Positions 1 to 11,348 of a stretch of DNA of 64,000 nt are shown here, piece by piece. Every line of letters starts with the position of its first letter. Position 1 is the first letter of the stretch. The notes below the pieces were generated by a model. That model was not told the origin of the DNA and did not search any database. It saw only the letters and a list, made by a program, of their open reading frames with translations. Source of the stretch: Saturnia japonica (lineage: Eukaryota > Arthropoda > Insecta > Lepidoptera > Saturniidae); contig CM065322.1 of the NCBI GenBank assembly GCA_033032175.1, positions 11,532,001 through 11,596,000 on the forward strand. Direction: 5' to 3'. The translations under genes were made by a program, and so were the position numbers.

Positions 1-1000
1 TTGCATTCAAACGAATGGAAATTCAAATTCTTAGCAATGATTTATTTTTTTAACCTATTTTTATGTTTATCTCTACTATATTAACCAATATATCCAAATA
101 TAAATGCGATTATCAGTACTTATGGATCACACCTAGTACGTAACACATTTTAAATTGAACAAAAATGAAAAACATTTCAAGTGCAAGTTTTGCATAAAAT
201 CATAGTACCTTTTAACTGTAAGTTTGTTTAGGGATCCCTAAAATTATAATGAACGCGAGCGAGGCGAAGAACCTACCCAGGTGACTCATTGGCGGTCGTG
301 GGGTGTCGGACGACGTCGAGTCACCGCGGGATTTGTCGCGAACTGTCCGGGGTTTAAATTAATGATATATCACTACAGTCAGGCAAACTTAACACAAAAC
401 TATGTACATCTATGTATTTATGTAAAATAGGGAATCCAACCCCGAAAACGTGGGTTTCCGCAAATGCAGGATCCGCGGGATTTGCGGGACTGAAATAAAA
501 ATGTAATTCGAAGAAAAATGCGGGCGCAGACGTCATTCTAAATATTCATTTCTCATTATCAGGCGATTAAATAACTTTTACAAGAAACTCTTGGACAAGG
601 ACAAGGACAAGGAACAAGAAACTCCCAAGGAAATATTGCCTCCTTATAGGCTTTAATATTAACTGGCCTATAAAAACATTGATTTTGTATGTACCTACAA
701 TAGTTTATTTTAGATAACCTTGTTGTATTTGCAGTAGAATTCACCTGTAGTAGAACCGAGACAGTAGAGAAATAATTTATAACAATGTTACAGAGTATTA
801 ATACAGATTACCTTTTATTTCATGTACCTACTCTTACTAATTAGAACAAAAAGTATTATTCCCGGATTGACATTCTTCCGGGTTTGAAGATATTGATGCA
901 GGACTGGATTCCCTAATCTGAACTAAGCCATAAGTATAAACACAAACTACGTACCTAGTAATATAACTCGCACCTAACTGTCAAATTAAATGCTTACCTA
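1..1000. other. intergenic, no gene recognised
   Basis: AT-rich DNA with short open frames only. A GC-rich patch at about 245-350 is rich in CpG, but I could not assign it to a repeat or a coding frame. A run of 'ggacaa' repeats lies near 594-612. Nothing else is recognisable. Confidence 0.5.
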
Positions 1001-1019
1001 CCGCTCAGCTCTGATCTAA

Positions 1020-1200
1020 TCAGCATGTTGGTACGGGCTGGCAACGTTGCGCGCGTCGTTCGAACGGACGGCGCGGCATCAGTTTCGTCTCATTCATGTG
1101 CAAGTGAGAAGGCGCTATGCCGTATTGTCGCCGCGCCACGCCGCCATTTGTGACAGCCGTATCGACTACCGTGCGCGCGCTCGCGTTCTCTTATACATAG
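1020..1200 (+). promoter_or_regulatory. putative CpG-rich promoter of the THAP gene
   Basis: This GC- and CpG-rich block lies directly upstream of the THAP gene start in otherwise AT-rich DNA. It contains a TCAGT initiator-like motif at 1079-1083 and a GCCGCCATTT motif of YY1/Pho type near 1139. No TATA box is evident at the expected distance. The promoter role is inferred from position and composition only. Confidence 0.35.
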
Positions 1201-1273
1201 GTACTTAATTCTCATATTTTATTTTGCTATTCAGCAACAAATCCAGTTCAATTTACTGCTAGCGACTACCACA

Positions 1274-4200
1274 ATGGGGCATTTTTGTTGTTCTGTCTAT
1301 GGTTGTAAAAACAGTACTCGGATCAATACTTTGAGTTTTTTTGGGTTGCCGAAAGACAGCGAAAGGTAAGCAAACCAATTTGTAGTTACCTAATATAAGT
1401 AAAGTATCTATGTAGGTACTTTGTATCTATACATTTATATAATAAATCTATAAATATTTGCTTAAAAATTTAATGGGGGTCGGGCGGGTGGGGGGGGGGG
1501 GGGGACTAAGGCTAAGCAACAGTATGCATTCTACCTAGAATAATTTTTTTCTCTGTTTGTCTGAAGCGTTCGATACGCATCACGTAAAAACTACTGCACT
1601 GATTATGATACGCTGTTCCGACGTATCACTTCGATTTTATTTGAACAATGAACTCCTATAGTTGTACTGAAATCATTATTTTATAAACCGTATTCCGTAA
1701 CCGTAACCTATTCAGAAATCTGAAAGTAATAGTTAGATAATATGTGTTGTTTCTTTAAAATCGTACCTATGTCATTTTTATTTCTGATTCAGTCCAGTTA
1801 CCATAATTAAATGTTTTTTTAAACACTAAAAATAAACTACTGGACCGATTTTGTTGTTCTAAAAGTTAAACACAAAAGTTATATTATATTACCTACTGAT
1901 AACTATAAATGCTCAAGTTTGTACGTTTAGATTATTATTCAATTACGCGAAACAACTGAACCCTGAACCTATTGGAAAGGTGCTTGGTAGATTAGTAAGT
2001 AGGTAGATTATTAATATTGAAAATGCAAAAGTAACTGTATGTCTATCTGTTTATTATCTTTTCACCATCTATCCGATTTTAATGAAATTTGGTACGGCGA
2101 AAGCTTTAACCTTAAGACATATACCCAGGTGGGTGAAGGCGTGGATATCAACCAATATTTTGTAATCTGCAGCGCCGATGCAAAGAGTTTGTCGCCTATG
2201 ACGATCTGTCTCTCTGCATCTGGCATCGTAGCTACCAAACGGAATTTTGATGCGGTTTCTTTATTTTCAGATTAAAGAAATGGTTGGAAATTATTGGACG
2301 TCAAGATTTATTAAACAAAGAAAAACCTTCTAGTTATCGTGTTTGCTCGATCCATTTTGAAACCACAATGTTTAAAAACAAAAGATTAATTTCAAATGCA
2401 ATTCCTTCTCTTCACTTACCAACTAATTTAGAATTATCAAATATTCCTGGAAGCAATAATGTGATAAAAGAAAAAGAAACTCAAGTTGATTTCACCACGG
2501 TTATCAAAACTTTTCACATTAACAAAAACATCATAACAAGTGAAACTGCCTCTAAAGCAACAGAAACCCATTTTTCTCATCAGTATATTACTGAAAATTT
2601 GCCCATCGATACTTCTCCCAAATATGCAAAATCAGAGTTTATATCATCGGTAGTGACTCAAACCTCGGTAAACCCTGATTTTCGATTCGCTGGTAAACCC
2701 AATAAAAAGATTTCGTCTGCCTCAAAGCGTGTTATGAAGCCAGTTAGTGTACAAACTATCAAGGATTTAAGCTTTAATACACCGATTAAAAATAAAACGA
2801 ATGCCGAGCTCAGGGGATATAATCTAAAAACTACTAGAAAATTAGAACATACCAATCGGAACTTTTCTGTTTTGTCAGAAACTTCAACTATTAAAAGAAA
2901 ATCAGATACAGAATTTTCTTATAAAGAAAGTAAAAGTAAGAGAAGAAAATCAGTAGACTCGAAAGATCAAAATCGTTTATGTTTACAAGATAATAAAAAT
3001 AATTTCATTGAAAAATTAATCAAATGGCAAAAAGAATTACAATTGAAGTACAAAGGTACAAATTTTAAGCTTTTCTGTCTAAACTTATATTTCAGTAGTC
3101 CACATACATATCGATTTTTCGAAAAATGCTTTGCTATGCCGTCAGTCAGAACTTTACAAAATATGAAAATAAATTTCAGCTCTAGAGTTGATGAAGATTT
3201 AGTGAAAATATTATCACAAAGGCTTAAAGGTATGCCACCGAATTCAAAATTTTGCATACTATGTATGGATGAGATGGTTTTATGTAAAAATTTGTATTAT
3301 AATATTAAAACTGACGAAGTAATAGGATTACATGAAATTGACGGGAAAAAACGCAAAGAGATTGCAGGAAACGCATTTGTAATAATGTTAAGAGGTTGTA
3401 TTGAAAATTACAAACATCCTTTGGGATATGCATTCACAGCAACAAATAAAGATTGCTCTGAACTAAGCGATTGGGTTGACCAAACTATAGATAAACTTTT
3501 CAATTCTGGTTTTGAAGTGTGCGCCGTTGTATCAGGTCAAGGATCAAATTTTGTGAATTTTGCAAAAATAAAGGGAGTAAAAGTTGAAAAACCATTTTTC
3601 AATGTTAACGGGAAACGAGTATTTTACATTTTTGACGTGCCACACCTTGTCAAATGTATACGTAATAATTTATTAACTTGTGACTTTGTATTTGATGGAT
3701 ATGAATCCGCGTCTTGGAGTTATGTAGAACAATTTTATAATAGAGATAAAGAAAGAAACATTAGGTTGGCGCGTAAAGTTACTGATGCCCATATTAATCC
3801 AAATCGCTTTCAGCGCACGAAAGTGCGTTATGCTGCACAAATATTTAGTCACTCCGTAGCGGCCGGAATGTCTACGGATATCGAATTAGGTCATTTACCA
3901 TCTTGTGCTGATGGCACAGTAAACTTTATATTAAAAATGAATAATTTGTTTGACGTCATGAACTCAAGTAAAATTAAAGATCCATATAAATATAAAAACG
4001 CGTTTACCGGAGCAGAATACCAGACTAATTGTCTCAAAAGCGCTCTTAATATGTTTAAGAATATAAAAACCAAGAAAACTGTTTCAGAGAAAGATATCAC
4101 AACCAAATTACATGCATTTACGGGTTTTTTAATATCTATCACTAGTATTCTGCAGTTATTTGAATATTTTTCATCTATGGGACACAAGTTTATATTTACG

Positions 4201-4941
4201 CGTCGATTTAACAAGGATCCCGTTGAAAAAATATTCTGGACCATTCGTCAACAGGGAGGACATTCACGAGAACCGACGCCCATCCAATTTAAAAGGGCAT
4301 TTTCGAAATTAGTAATTGGTAGTTTGCTAGAAAATACTAATTTAAGTAATAGTGAAGGTGACCTAGATAAATTGTTGTTCCGCAAGGATGATTTAAACTC
4401 GAGTATTTTTTTCGCAAATCAGAAACCAGTTATACAATCTTATTCTCCTGTTGTTGTTGGAACAACAGACTATCGGTTTGACTTGCCCATACGCAATACT
4501 TTTAATTATTTATGTGGCTATCTACTAAAGAAGTGCTTACAGAAACACGATTGTCCAGATTTCAAACTTTATATCAAACAAAATAAGACTGTTAAAGTGA
4601 GAGATCACCAACAGTACGTACAGTTTAAAGCTTTCAACAATTCTAAAATGTTTGGTAGTTTTGTAGTGCCTCCTGACGATTTCGTCGCCTATATTGAACT
4701 GTTCGAAAATAGATTTTTAAGTAAATTTGAAAGCACTATAGTAAATTTCGGAGTTGGAAAAACTTTGATGAATATTATGGAAAACATAGGACACCAACAC
4801 CCATGTCCTTGTTACCCGTCCAACTACTTAATTACATTATTTGTTAGAATTAGGATTTATTATGCTATGAAATTTATTAACAGAAAATTGAAACACACAT
4901 CTGTCAAAGTTACATCATTTTTTAATAATAGACATTTATAA
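1274..4941 (+). CDS. THAP-domain P-element/THAP9-like transposase, two exons (1274-1365, 2271-4941)
   Basis: Exon 1 (ATG at 1274) ends at a GTAAGC donor and exon 2 follows a TTTATTTTCAG acceptor; the join encodes 920 residues. Residues 1-85 form a C2CH THAP zinc finger: C6, C11, C56 and H59, the family W35 and P26, and an AVPTIF-like AIPSLHL motif after it. A basic stretch at about 239-257 is a likely nuclear signal. The RNase-H-like transposase core follows: D364 in CMDEM, then VVSGQGSN where the family has an aspartate (position 453 is Gly), VPHLVKCIRNN at about 488-498, and D680/E683 in the DPVE motif. The C-terminus has the family's arginine- and tyrosine-rich end (RIRIYYAMKF). Known P-type transposases cut and paste DNA in the nucleus. 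Here the missing acidic residue suggests loss of cleavage activity, with DNA binding possibly kept. No terminal inverted repeats were found by eye. It could be a recently dead transposon or a domesticated gene. Confidence 0.88.
1366..2270 (+). other. intron of the THAP gene
   Basis: This 905-base intron (GTAAGC...TTTTCAG) interrupts the THAP zinc finger between the first two cysteines and the conserved tryptophan. It includes a poly-G tract near 1487-1504. The open frame at 2039-2275 runs into exon 2 in another frame and is not part of the protein. Confidence 0.8.
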
Positions 4942-5089
4942 TTCGTTTTAGTTAAACGGTCAATCGCACTTTGAGTAACACTTTGACCTTGAGAGTGCCC
5001 TTATATCGTAGTTGTGTTGTTGAGATTTCCAATTCAAGTGTTTCTACTGGCATGCACCCTGGTGCGGCTGACGTTACACGTAAAATATA

Positions 5090-5095
5090 AATAAA
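5090..5095 (+). terminator. poly(A) signal of the THAP gene
   Basis: AATAAA about 150 bases after the THAP gene stop codon, in AT-rich DNA. It is the first canonical signal downstream of the stop. Confidence 0.6.
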
Positions 5096-5429
5096 ATTAC
5101 TGTAAATGGTTTTTTAATACTTTTTCCAATTTTATGACGTACTTACACAACTTGTAATGGTATAATTATTTCGTTATAATTTTCTATATTGACAATAATA
5201 GTAGGTACCTACCTCATTTTAACAATAAAGTGATTTTTTATTAAAATAATTAATATTTTTGCGCTGTGACAACCCTATGCGTTACGAGGGGTCTTGCGGG
5301 GTGAGACGTGCTTTATGTATTTATTTGTCGTATGTAGGGTAGAGGTACAGACGACTATCCATATTGATTTTGAACAAACTGTTTTTGTTTTACTCCTTAG
5401 ATATTTAACCCTTATCTAAAAAAATCACG

Positions 5430-5457
5430 TGAGCGGAGCCGCGGGCACAGCTAGTTT
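5430..5457 (+). repeat. 3' end fragment of Helitron-like family A
   Basis: Only the terminal segment GCCGCGGGCACAGCTAGT is present. The same terminus closes the longer family A copies, for example at 15613 and 46356. CTAG followed by T fits a Helitron 3' end. Confidence 0.6.
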
Positions 5458-5836
5458 TTAATAAGATAACGGAATGTTATGAATATGAATCGTTTTACAT
5501 ATAAATCTAGCAATATAGGTAGGTAGGTATTCTTGTTTTGAGGCGAGCGTTGAAATTTAAGTAAAGAATATGTGTTGCCGATTGCGAGGCACTAATTAAT
5601 TGATCATATAAAAAAACTTTAAAATTTACGCAGTAATATCAATGGCATAGATCTTTCGAGGGTCTGGTCGACAGCCATTTCAGTGTGCGCTTATAATTAT
5701 GTATATAAAAATGAAATTCTTATTAGATAATTTATTTGTTTAATAGTCTAGGCGCTAAATGTTGAGCTTTTATCGATAACTACATACCACAGAACATACC
5801 TACTTGTGCTAAATCTGTGCCTGTGCCTTATATATA

Positions 5837-6490
5837 CAGTGTAAACTCTTTATAACGAAACTCAAGGGACTAAGCATTTTTTGTCGTTATAGAGAGTTAT
5901 CGTTATAAGGAGTTAACAAAAAAACAACCAAATTAACAAGAATTTTGAATATGTATGTCTTAGATAATAAATGCTTTTAAATTATTGTTTACACATATAG
6001 TCTGATAACTTTGTCTGACGTTTTTTGCTATGCCAGTACTTGTTTTGTATTATTTTATGTATTCTATTCATATCTTCTTCTATCAAACTTTTTCGTCAAC
6101 ACTAATCGCTTTCTGTTTACTGGCCATGTTAACAGTTTCAAAGTAGGTTCACCATAGGTACCCAGTATGCTTGGTCGAAGACCAACACTTCCGAGAAAAC
6201 AATGCGTCATACTGCACGTGTTCAAGGCAATTAAGGATAACAAAAGCTAGACCGACCTCGGATGTTTCGGAGCTTCAAAGTCTTTTGTTACCTGATAATA
6301 AACAATAATACCGATATAAATATTTACTGTCTAAAAATATGAACACATTTCTTCGTAATAGAGAATGGCGTATCGCTATATAGAGTGTTTCAATATGTGG
6401 GTTTTAACGCAAACCAACCAAGTTGGGCTCACTTCAACGTTATAGGGAGTTTATCGTTATAAAGGATAACGTTATAAAGAGTTTACACTT
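5837..6490. mobile_element. pogo/Tigger-like MITE with TA target duplication
   Basis: The left end is CAGTGTAAACTCTTTATAAC. The reverse complement of the right end carries the same sequence with one terminal mismatch (A for C). Both ends are flanked by TA (5835-5836 and 6491-6492). Subterminal repeats built on 'cgttata' motifs lie just inside each end (about 5880-5915 and 6425-6470). It is 654 bp long with no open frame of useful length, so it is non-autonomous. The CAGT start, the cgttataa motif and the TA duplication resemble pogo/Tigger termini; the family is inferred. Confidence 0.75.
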
Positions 6491-6498
6491 TACATATT

Positions 6499-7005
6499 AC
6501 TAGCTGTGACTACAGAATGCCCGCGCGAATCTTGCTTCCCCGTCTCCCAATATTGGCTATTATTTTAAAGACAAAAATGCTTATTGTGGGTGTTCCTTAG
6601 AAGATAGATGTATACTCTCCCAGACTTTTTTGTAGGTCTTTTTAATGCTTATGATTATATAATACTTAATTTGCTATATCTCTTATGGTTTACTCAGCAT
6701 AAGCCATTTAAGCGCTTGAATTGACTCACCATGACCAGCTTTTTTTTTATTTGTGCGGAACCCTAATAATTTTTCCAAAATAAAAGTAGCCTAAGTTACT
6801 CCCTATATCAACAGCTATCTATCAGCGAAAGTTCCGTCAAAATCGGTACAACCGTTTCGGAGATTACCCGGAACAAACAGACAGACAGACAGACAAACAA
6901 TTTAAAAATGGCCTTTTTTTATAGGTATCCTATATACTTTCATATGCATTTAGTAAAAAACTGTTATTTTGACATTACAAATAGACTACTTCAATTTTAT
7001 TAAAA
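6499..7005 (-). mobile_element. Helitron-like element, family A copy
   Basis: The minus-strand 3' end (CTAGT) lies at 6499-6503, seven bases beyond the neighbouring MITE. The body carries family landmarks also present at 10.3, 15.1, 34.0, 43.8, 46.0 and 54.4 kb, including 'tgcttattgtgggtg', 'tttactcagc.taagcca' and 'ccgtttcggagatta'. No coding capacity was seen. The CTAGT terminus and the TCTATA-type opposite end (best seen at 43768) support a non-autonomous Helitron; a SINE is the alternative. Confidence 0.65.
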
Positions 7006-7453
7006 GTAACAGTACGATTAGTGGATTTATGAAATACTAAAAGTATTCTGATTCAGAAAAAACATATTCATTCTAAAAGAACATTAATTTTCATCAAGGA
7101 ATACATTACTAGTAACATCTAAGTGAAACTAATGAGTATTCACAAATTTATATGCTTCCTCAATTAAAGGAAATCACAGCATATAATCATCATTATGCTT
7201 AATATAACAGTTAAGATAAATAAGATAATAATAAAATTTTGGTTAAATTATAATATAAAGTGTAACATTAAAATATAACTTAAAGATAAAATTTTATGGA
7301 AAACTACTTAGTAACTAACTTATATGACCTTTTATATTTGTTAAGACAGGTTGTCCTAACAACACGTTCTAGGCTTATGGGTTACTTGGGTTATAAATAT
7401 TCACGGATTCCATTATTGATACTTTATTTATAAGTTATGAACTTAGTACCTAA

Positions 7454-7750
7454 CTAGGAACTGAATACCACTTGTTTATAGGAACTTGTGCAAAACATGA
7501 ATCCATAGATAGGTATATCTTCAATTGTCATTTTGTCTTCGCTGTCGGTTGTACCACCAAGTATGAGATCTATAAATATATATATATATATATATATATA
7601 GTTAAATATGCATTTATATATATTAAATAAAATGTATTGTTTGGCATTATTTTGATTTTGAACGGACCAATCATGACGCGGCTTTGCTTCCCGGGAGTCA
7701 CAAGTTTTCATAAATTTTGCAGAGTTTTTAGCGAGATCTTGATTTGTCAT
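7454..7750 (-). CDS. hypothetical ORF, 98 codons, doubtful
   Basis: A minus-strand frame open from ATG through a TA microsatellite that encodes an artificial Tyr/Ile run. The parts on either side of the microsatellite have a normal amino-acid mix, with an acceptor-like TTTATAG just before the second part. It could therefore be two small exons around a microsatellite intron. I do not recognise either half. Chance is at least as likely. Confidence 0.15.
   Translation of the reverse strand: MTNQDLAKNSAKFMKTCDSREAKPRHDWSVQNQNNAKQYILFNIYKCIFNYIYIYIYIFIDLILGGTTDSEDKMTIEDIPIYGFMFCTSSYKQVVFSS
7570..7601. repeat. (TA)n microsatellite
   Basis: About sixteen TA units without interruption. Confidence 0.9.
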
Positions 7751-8106
7751 GTTGTGGTTTATATTTTAATTTTTTTATCATATATTTTGTAATTTTTACG
7801 GTATTTTGCATTATATAGATTGTGGATCAAATCAAGTCAACTGAATTTAAGTAGGAATGCATTTTAATTTCTCACAAAAGAAACCTCTGGACAGTTTTAA
7901 CAAGGGTACCGCCATCTTGTTACAGCTATGTTTGAAGGTTATACGAATAATTAGAAAAATATTCTATCCATTTGACATTGGCATAAATGGCCATTAAATA
8001 TGAAGAGAAAAAAAAAAAAAATAAATTATGCATATTTTTCTGCCTTTTACTGGTTTATTTTATAAGAGATATTGGGTACAAAGAAATTTCTATGGATATT
8101 TTCTCG

Positions 8107-8330
8107 CTATCTGGGGTGGTCTGACTGGAGGAATACGTCAGCCCTAAGATCGCACCCAAACGACCTTTGTGTCGTGTTTCTACGGTGAATACGGTTTCCA
8201 GAGCACCTTGTGGTAGAGGAATTCAAGGTCAGCAGCACGTTACTGTTACCTTCTATAGAGATTAGAAGCGTACATAGTCTACGGTAGCCGCATACGATCA
8301 AGAAGTGTGCTTCTTTGTCAATCGTTTAAA
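8107..8330 (-). repeat. interspersed repeat, family C copy
   Basis: It shares segments such as 'agagc.cctTGtGGtAGagg' and 'tacggtagccgc' with the region at 63180-63500 and, in the other orientation, with 33700-33830 and 45172-45420. No coding capacity was seen. This type is common in Lepidoptera; its class (SINE or MITE) is not clear from the sequence. Confidence 0.5.
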
Positions 8331-8695
8331 AATAAATTTAAACACAACTTGAGCATTTCATGATTTATGATAAACAAGTTTTACTAGCGTCACTAAAAAT
8401 TTTGATTCTAAAAGTGACGCCGAGTCGTCTCTTTTCTACATCGCAACGTGTCCTCGAATATCGATTAATGTCGAATCGATTTTATCATCTCCATTTGAAT
8501 ATGCGGGTTGTTAAGTCGATTGCAGCCGCTCGCATCGTAACTCACGGTGACCCTGACACCGGAAATCGATAATATTTTATGTAAAATAAACTATAAAAGT
8601 TAGACGTTTAACCAACACATATAAAGAATCGTTTACCAATATACTATTTCTAATAAAAATTTATAAGCACAGTATAAAAATGAGCTTAAATTGGA

Positions 8696-9056
8696 AATAT
8701 ATATTTGAAAACCATATTTTGAAACATAGAACATTAAAGTATAGTCCAAGCCGAGCGGTTCAATTTCCTAACAAATGTCACATATTTGAAAATTGGATGC
8801 CTTAACTATGATAAAAAAATCCATCGGCCATGATTTTAACCATTTGGTACAAAATCTGACCATTCGTCGAGTTAACTACGGATCAAAAAATGCCTAAGGA
8901 GCGAAGCGGTAACCATCAACGGTTTAGTAATTTTTTAAACTGTAGACAAACACTAGAAGTGAGAACAACTGATAGGCTAAACGGGTGTGTTTGCAGTGGC
9001 GTGGTGGGGAGTAGTTAAACAAATTTAACACGGGTGGAACAGTAGGCCATAGCTAG
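8696..9056 (+). mobile_element. Helitron-like element, family B copy
   Basis: It contains 'taaggagcgaagcggtaacc' and the segment before the 3' end ('cacgggtggaac...agctagt'), and ends with CTAGT at 9052-9056. It shares landmarks with copies at 13.5, 21.7, 29.6, 56.5 and 57.2 kb. Families A and B share a similar 3' terminus but different bodies. Confidence 0.5.
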
Positions 9057-9855
9057 TAAGAAAATGAACATACATAATATACCCATTACGACTGTGTTAG
9101 GTACGCGTCACTTCCCCTCAGCGTGAGGGGGGGGGGGGACGTTTCCCGGTTTGGACGGGCGTTTTGTTGCGCCGGATGCCCGTCTCGTAGACGCCGTACG
9201 GATGCCAGTGGGACGCGATGGTAGTGAGGGGTCCGGGGGTGCAATAATGCACGACCGCTTGAGGTGCCGGATCTTCAAATGAAACTCAAACTCTTGTTTA
9301 CTGCTTGCAGGACGACCAAAGCTTTCTTCTTGTTGTTCTTGTAGTTACTTGTACTCGTTGAATTGCGCCGTGCCCCATACGGCGCCTCTTCGAGCTTAAG
9401 TGGTTTGGAGAGTGACCGTAAGAAGAGCCCCGCTTTAATTCGTGTTTTAATTTTAGTTTTTACTTTGGTCGCCCTGTTAATCGCTCTATATTTCTTTCTT
9501 TATATACATTGTGTATACATATTATATATCAAAATATTCCTCGTTGTACTACCTATCCATTAAGCATTCATATATTATATACATCAAGTACATAAGCCAA
9601 AAACAATGCAATTTACGGGCGGCATCACTGCTTTCCGTTCGTAAAGTTTCTATAACATTGGATATTCTTACTCTATTGACTTATGCTCTACATTTACCTA
9701 TTCTATAATAATTCTATTTCCATATATGTAACACACAATACATAAGCATTTATATACAACTTAATATATAACATGCAACTTATAATGTAGCGTAGTCGCT
9801 AACCTTTCTCTATAAAAAAATAAATAAATTAATTAAATAGATAAAAATCTATATC
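9057..9855. other. no gene recognised
   Basis: A poly-G run lies at about 9127-9138, followed by a GC-rich patch (9140-9240) and then AT-rich sequence. Short open frames here have low-complexity composition. I see nothing I can name. Confidence 0.45.
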
Positions 9856-9859
9856 GATC

Positions 9860-10195
9860 TATTCTATCATGACACATAGTACATAACACATAAACACAAT
9901 AATATAACGTAATAACCTAACACAAGTAACGAAAATAACAGTTCTGTCGCCAACAGACTGCATTCCCGAAGGGTTAGACAGAGGTGTACACCTACAGATC
10001 GCCGGGTATGTTTTTAGGTCCCATGTAATAGCGAGCCTATTGCCATTGCATAGCATGGGGCACAGGGCCAAACTCCGAGCTGCTAATGAGAATTTCATAG
10101 AATAACTCAATACACTTTGCTCGACCTGGGAATTGAACTCAGGACCTCGAGCATAGCAGTCGTGCTTACGACCATTAAGTTAATGAGACAGTAAG
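9860..10195 (-). repeat. tRNA-derived SINE, family D copy
   Basis: On the minus strand the segment at 10129-10140 reads as a pol III B box (GAGTTCAATTCC), within a tRNA-like head that starts near 10190. The same head occurs at 37190-37310. The remainder downstream is SINE body. Confidence 0.5.
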
Positions 10196-10269
10196 GAGGT
10201 AAGAAATAAACTTATGTTTTTTTTTATGTTACATTGAAATCTTTGATTAAATACACGTCATATAATAAA

Positions 10270-10773
10270 ACTAGCTATGACCACGACTTCATTCACATGG
10301 ACTACAGATCTTGCTTTCCCGCTTCTGGCTATTTTAAAGACAAAAATGCTTATTGTGGGTGTTTATTAAAAGATAGACTAATGCTTTGGCTGAATTTTTT
10401 GTAGATCTTTTTAATGTCTACAATTATGCAGAACATTAATTTGCTATATCTCTTATGGTTTACTCAGCGTAAGCCATTTAACACCCCGAATTAAGATTCA
10501 CCGTGACCAGTTTTTTTAAATTTGCGCGGTACCCTAATTCATTTTCTAAAATAAATGTTGCCTAATTTATTCCTTATAACATCAGCTATCTACCAGTGAA
10601 AGTCTCGTCAAAATAGGTCCAACCGTTTCGGAGATTACCCGGAACAAACAGACAAACATTTTAAAAATTGGGTTTTTGTTAAAGATATCTTATAAAGTTC
10701 CATATGCATTTAGTAAAAAGCTGTTATTTTGACATTACAAAGAGACACTTCAATTTATTAATCGTATAGAAGA
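10270..10773 (-). mobile_element. Helitron-like element, family A copy
   Basis: The minus-strand 3' end (CTAG) is at 10271. The full body has all family landmarks and the AT-rich opposite end 'ttaatcgtatagaagac'. It diverges from the 6.5 kb copy by scattered substitutions and small indels. Confidence 0.65.
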
Positions 10774-10951
10774 CATTAAAATGCATACTTCCAATAAGTT
10801 TTTGCTAAGATTATAATCACTTACCAGAGCTTTGACCTTACGTAGTGCCAAGTACCTACAGAGTAATAATAATATTCAGTTACATCATGCAAACTATAAA
10901 TAAACTTGTACTAAACTAAACCTGTTCACTGAAAAATTACACTAAATAGCT

Positions 10952-11000
10952 TTAGGGCCCCTCAGGCTAACAGTGTAGTCAGTTCTAAAAAAAAACGTGT
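10952..11000 (+). repeat. SINE family E, 3' end fragment
   Basis: The 3' segment 'gctaacagtgtagtcagtt' is followed by an A tract. The same end occurs at 31215 and 35450, and in reverse at 11850 and 57950. Confidence 0.6.
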
Positions 11001-11348
11001 GTGGTAGTTAGGATCTAGTAATGCATAAGTTAATACAATCTATTTATATTATACGATACAAATAAGCTTAGACATAAAACTGATTTAGAATACAATCCAC
11101 GTAGAAGTATTACTATAGTCTGCATTTCGCATTCCGTTTCGTTTGAAATACGACGCCATCCGGTCTAAAAATTAATTGCGTGGGGTATAATATTTGAGTT
11201 GCCTTTGTCTATAATGCGTGGTGTACTTAGAACGTGCCAGACGTGCATTATAAAATTATATTGTTAAGTTTCAAAAGGTCGGAGGTCAAAGAACGTAGAT
11301 TCTGGTTTGACTTTTGAAAAGGAACCGATCCATATTAGTTAAGGTGAT

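Larger units (their letters stand above)
7006..8100. other. mostly featureless AT-rich DNA
   Basis: AT-rich DNA with one short open frame (7454-7750, minus) listed separately, an AT dinucleotide run at about 7570-7601 and a poly-A stretch near 8007-8020. I see no gene signals otherwise. Confidence 0.5.

Noticed and set aside
2039..2275. Plus-strand 78-codon frame just before exon 2 of the THAP gene
   Set aside because: It lies in the intron, ends 5 bases into exon 2 in another frame, and shows no motif; the spliced THAP finger explains the region.
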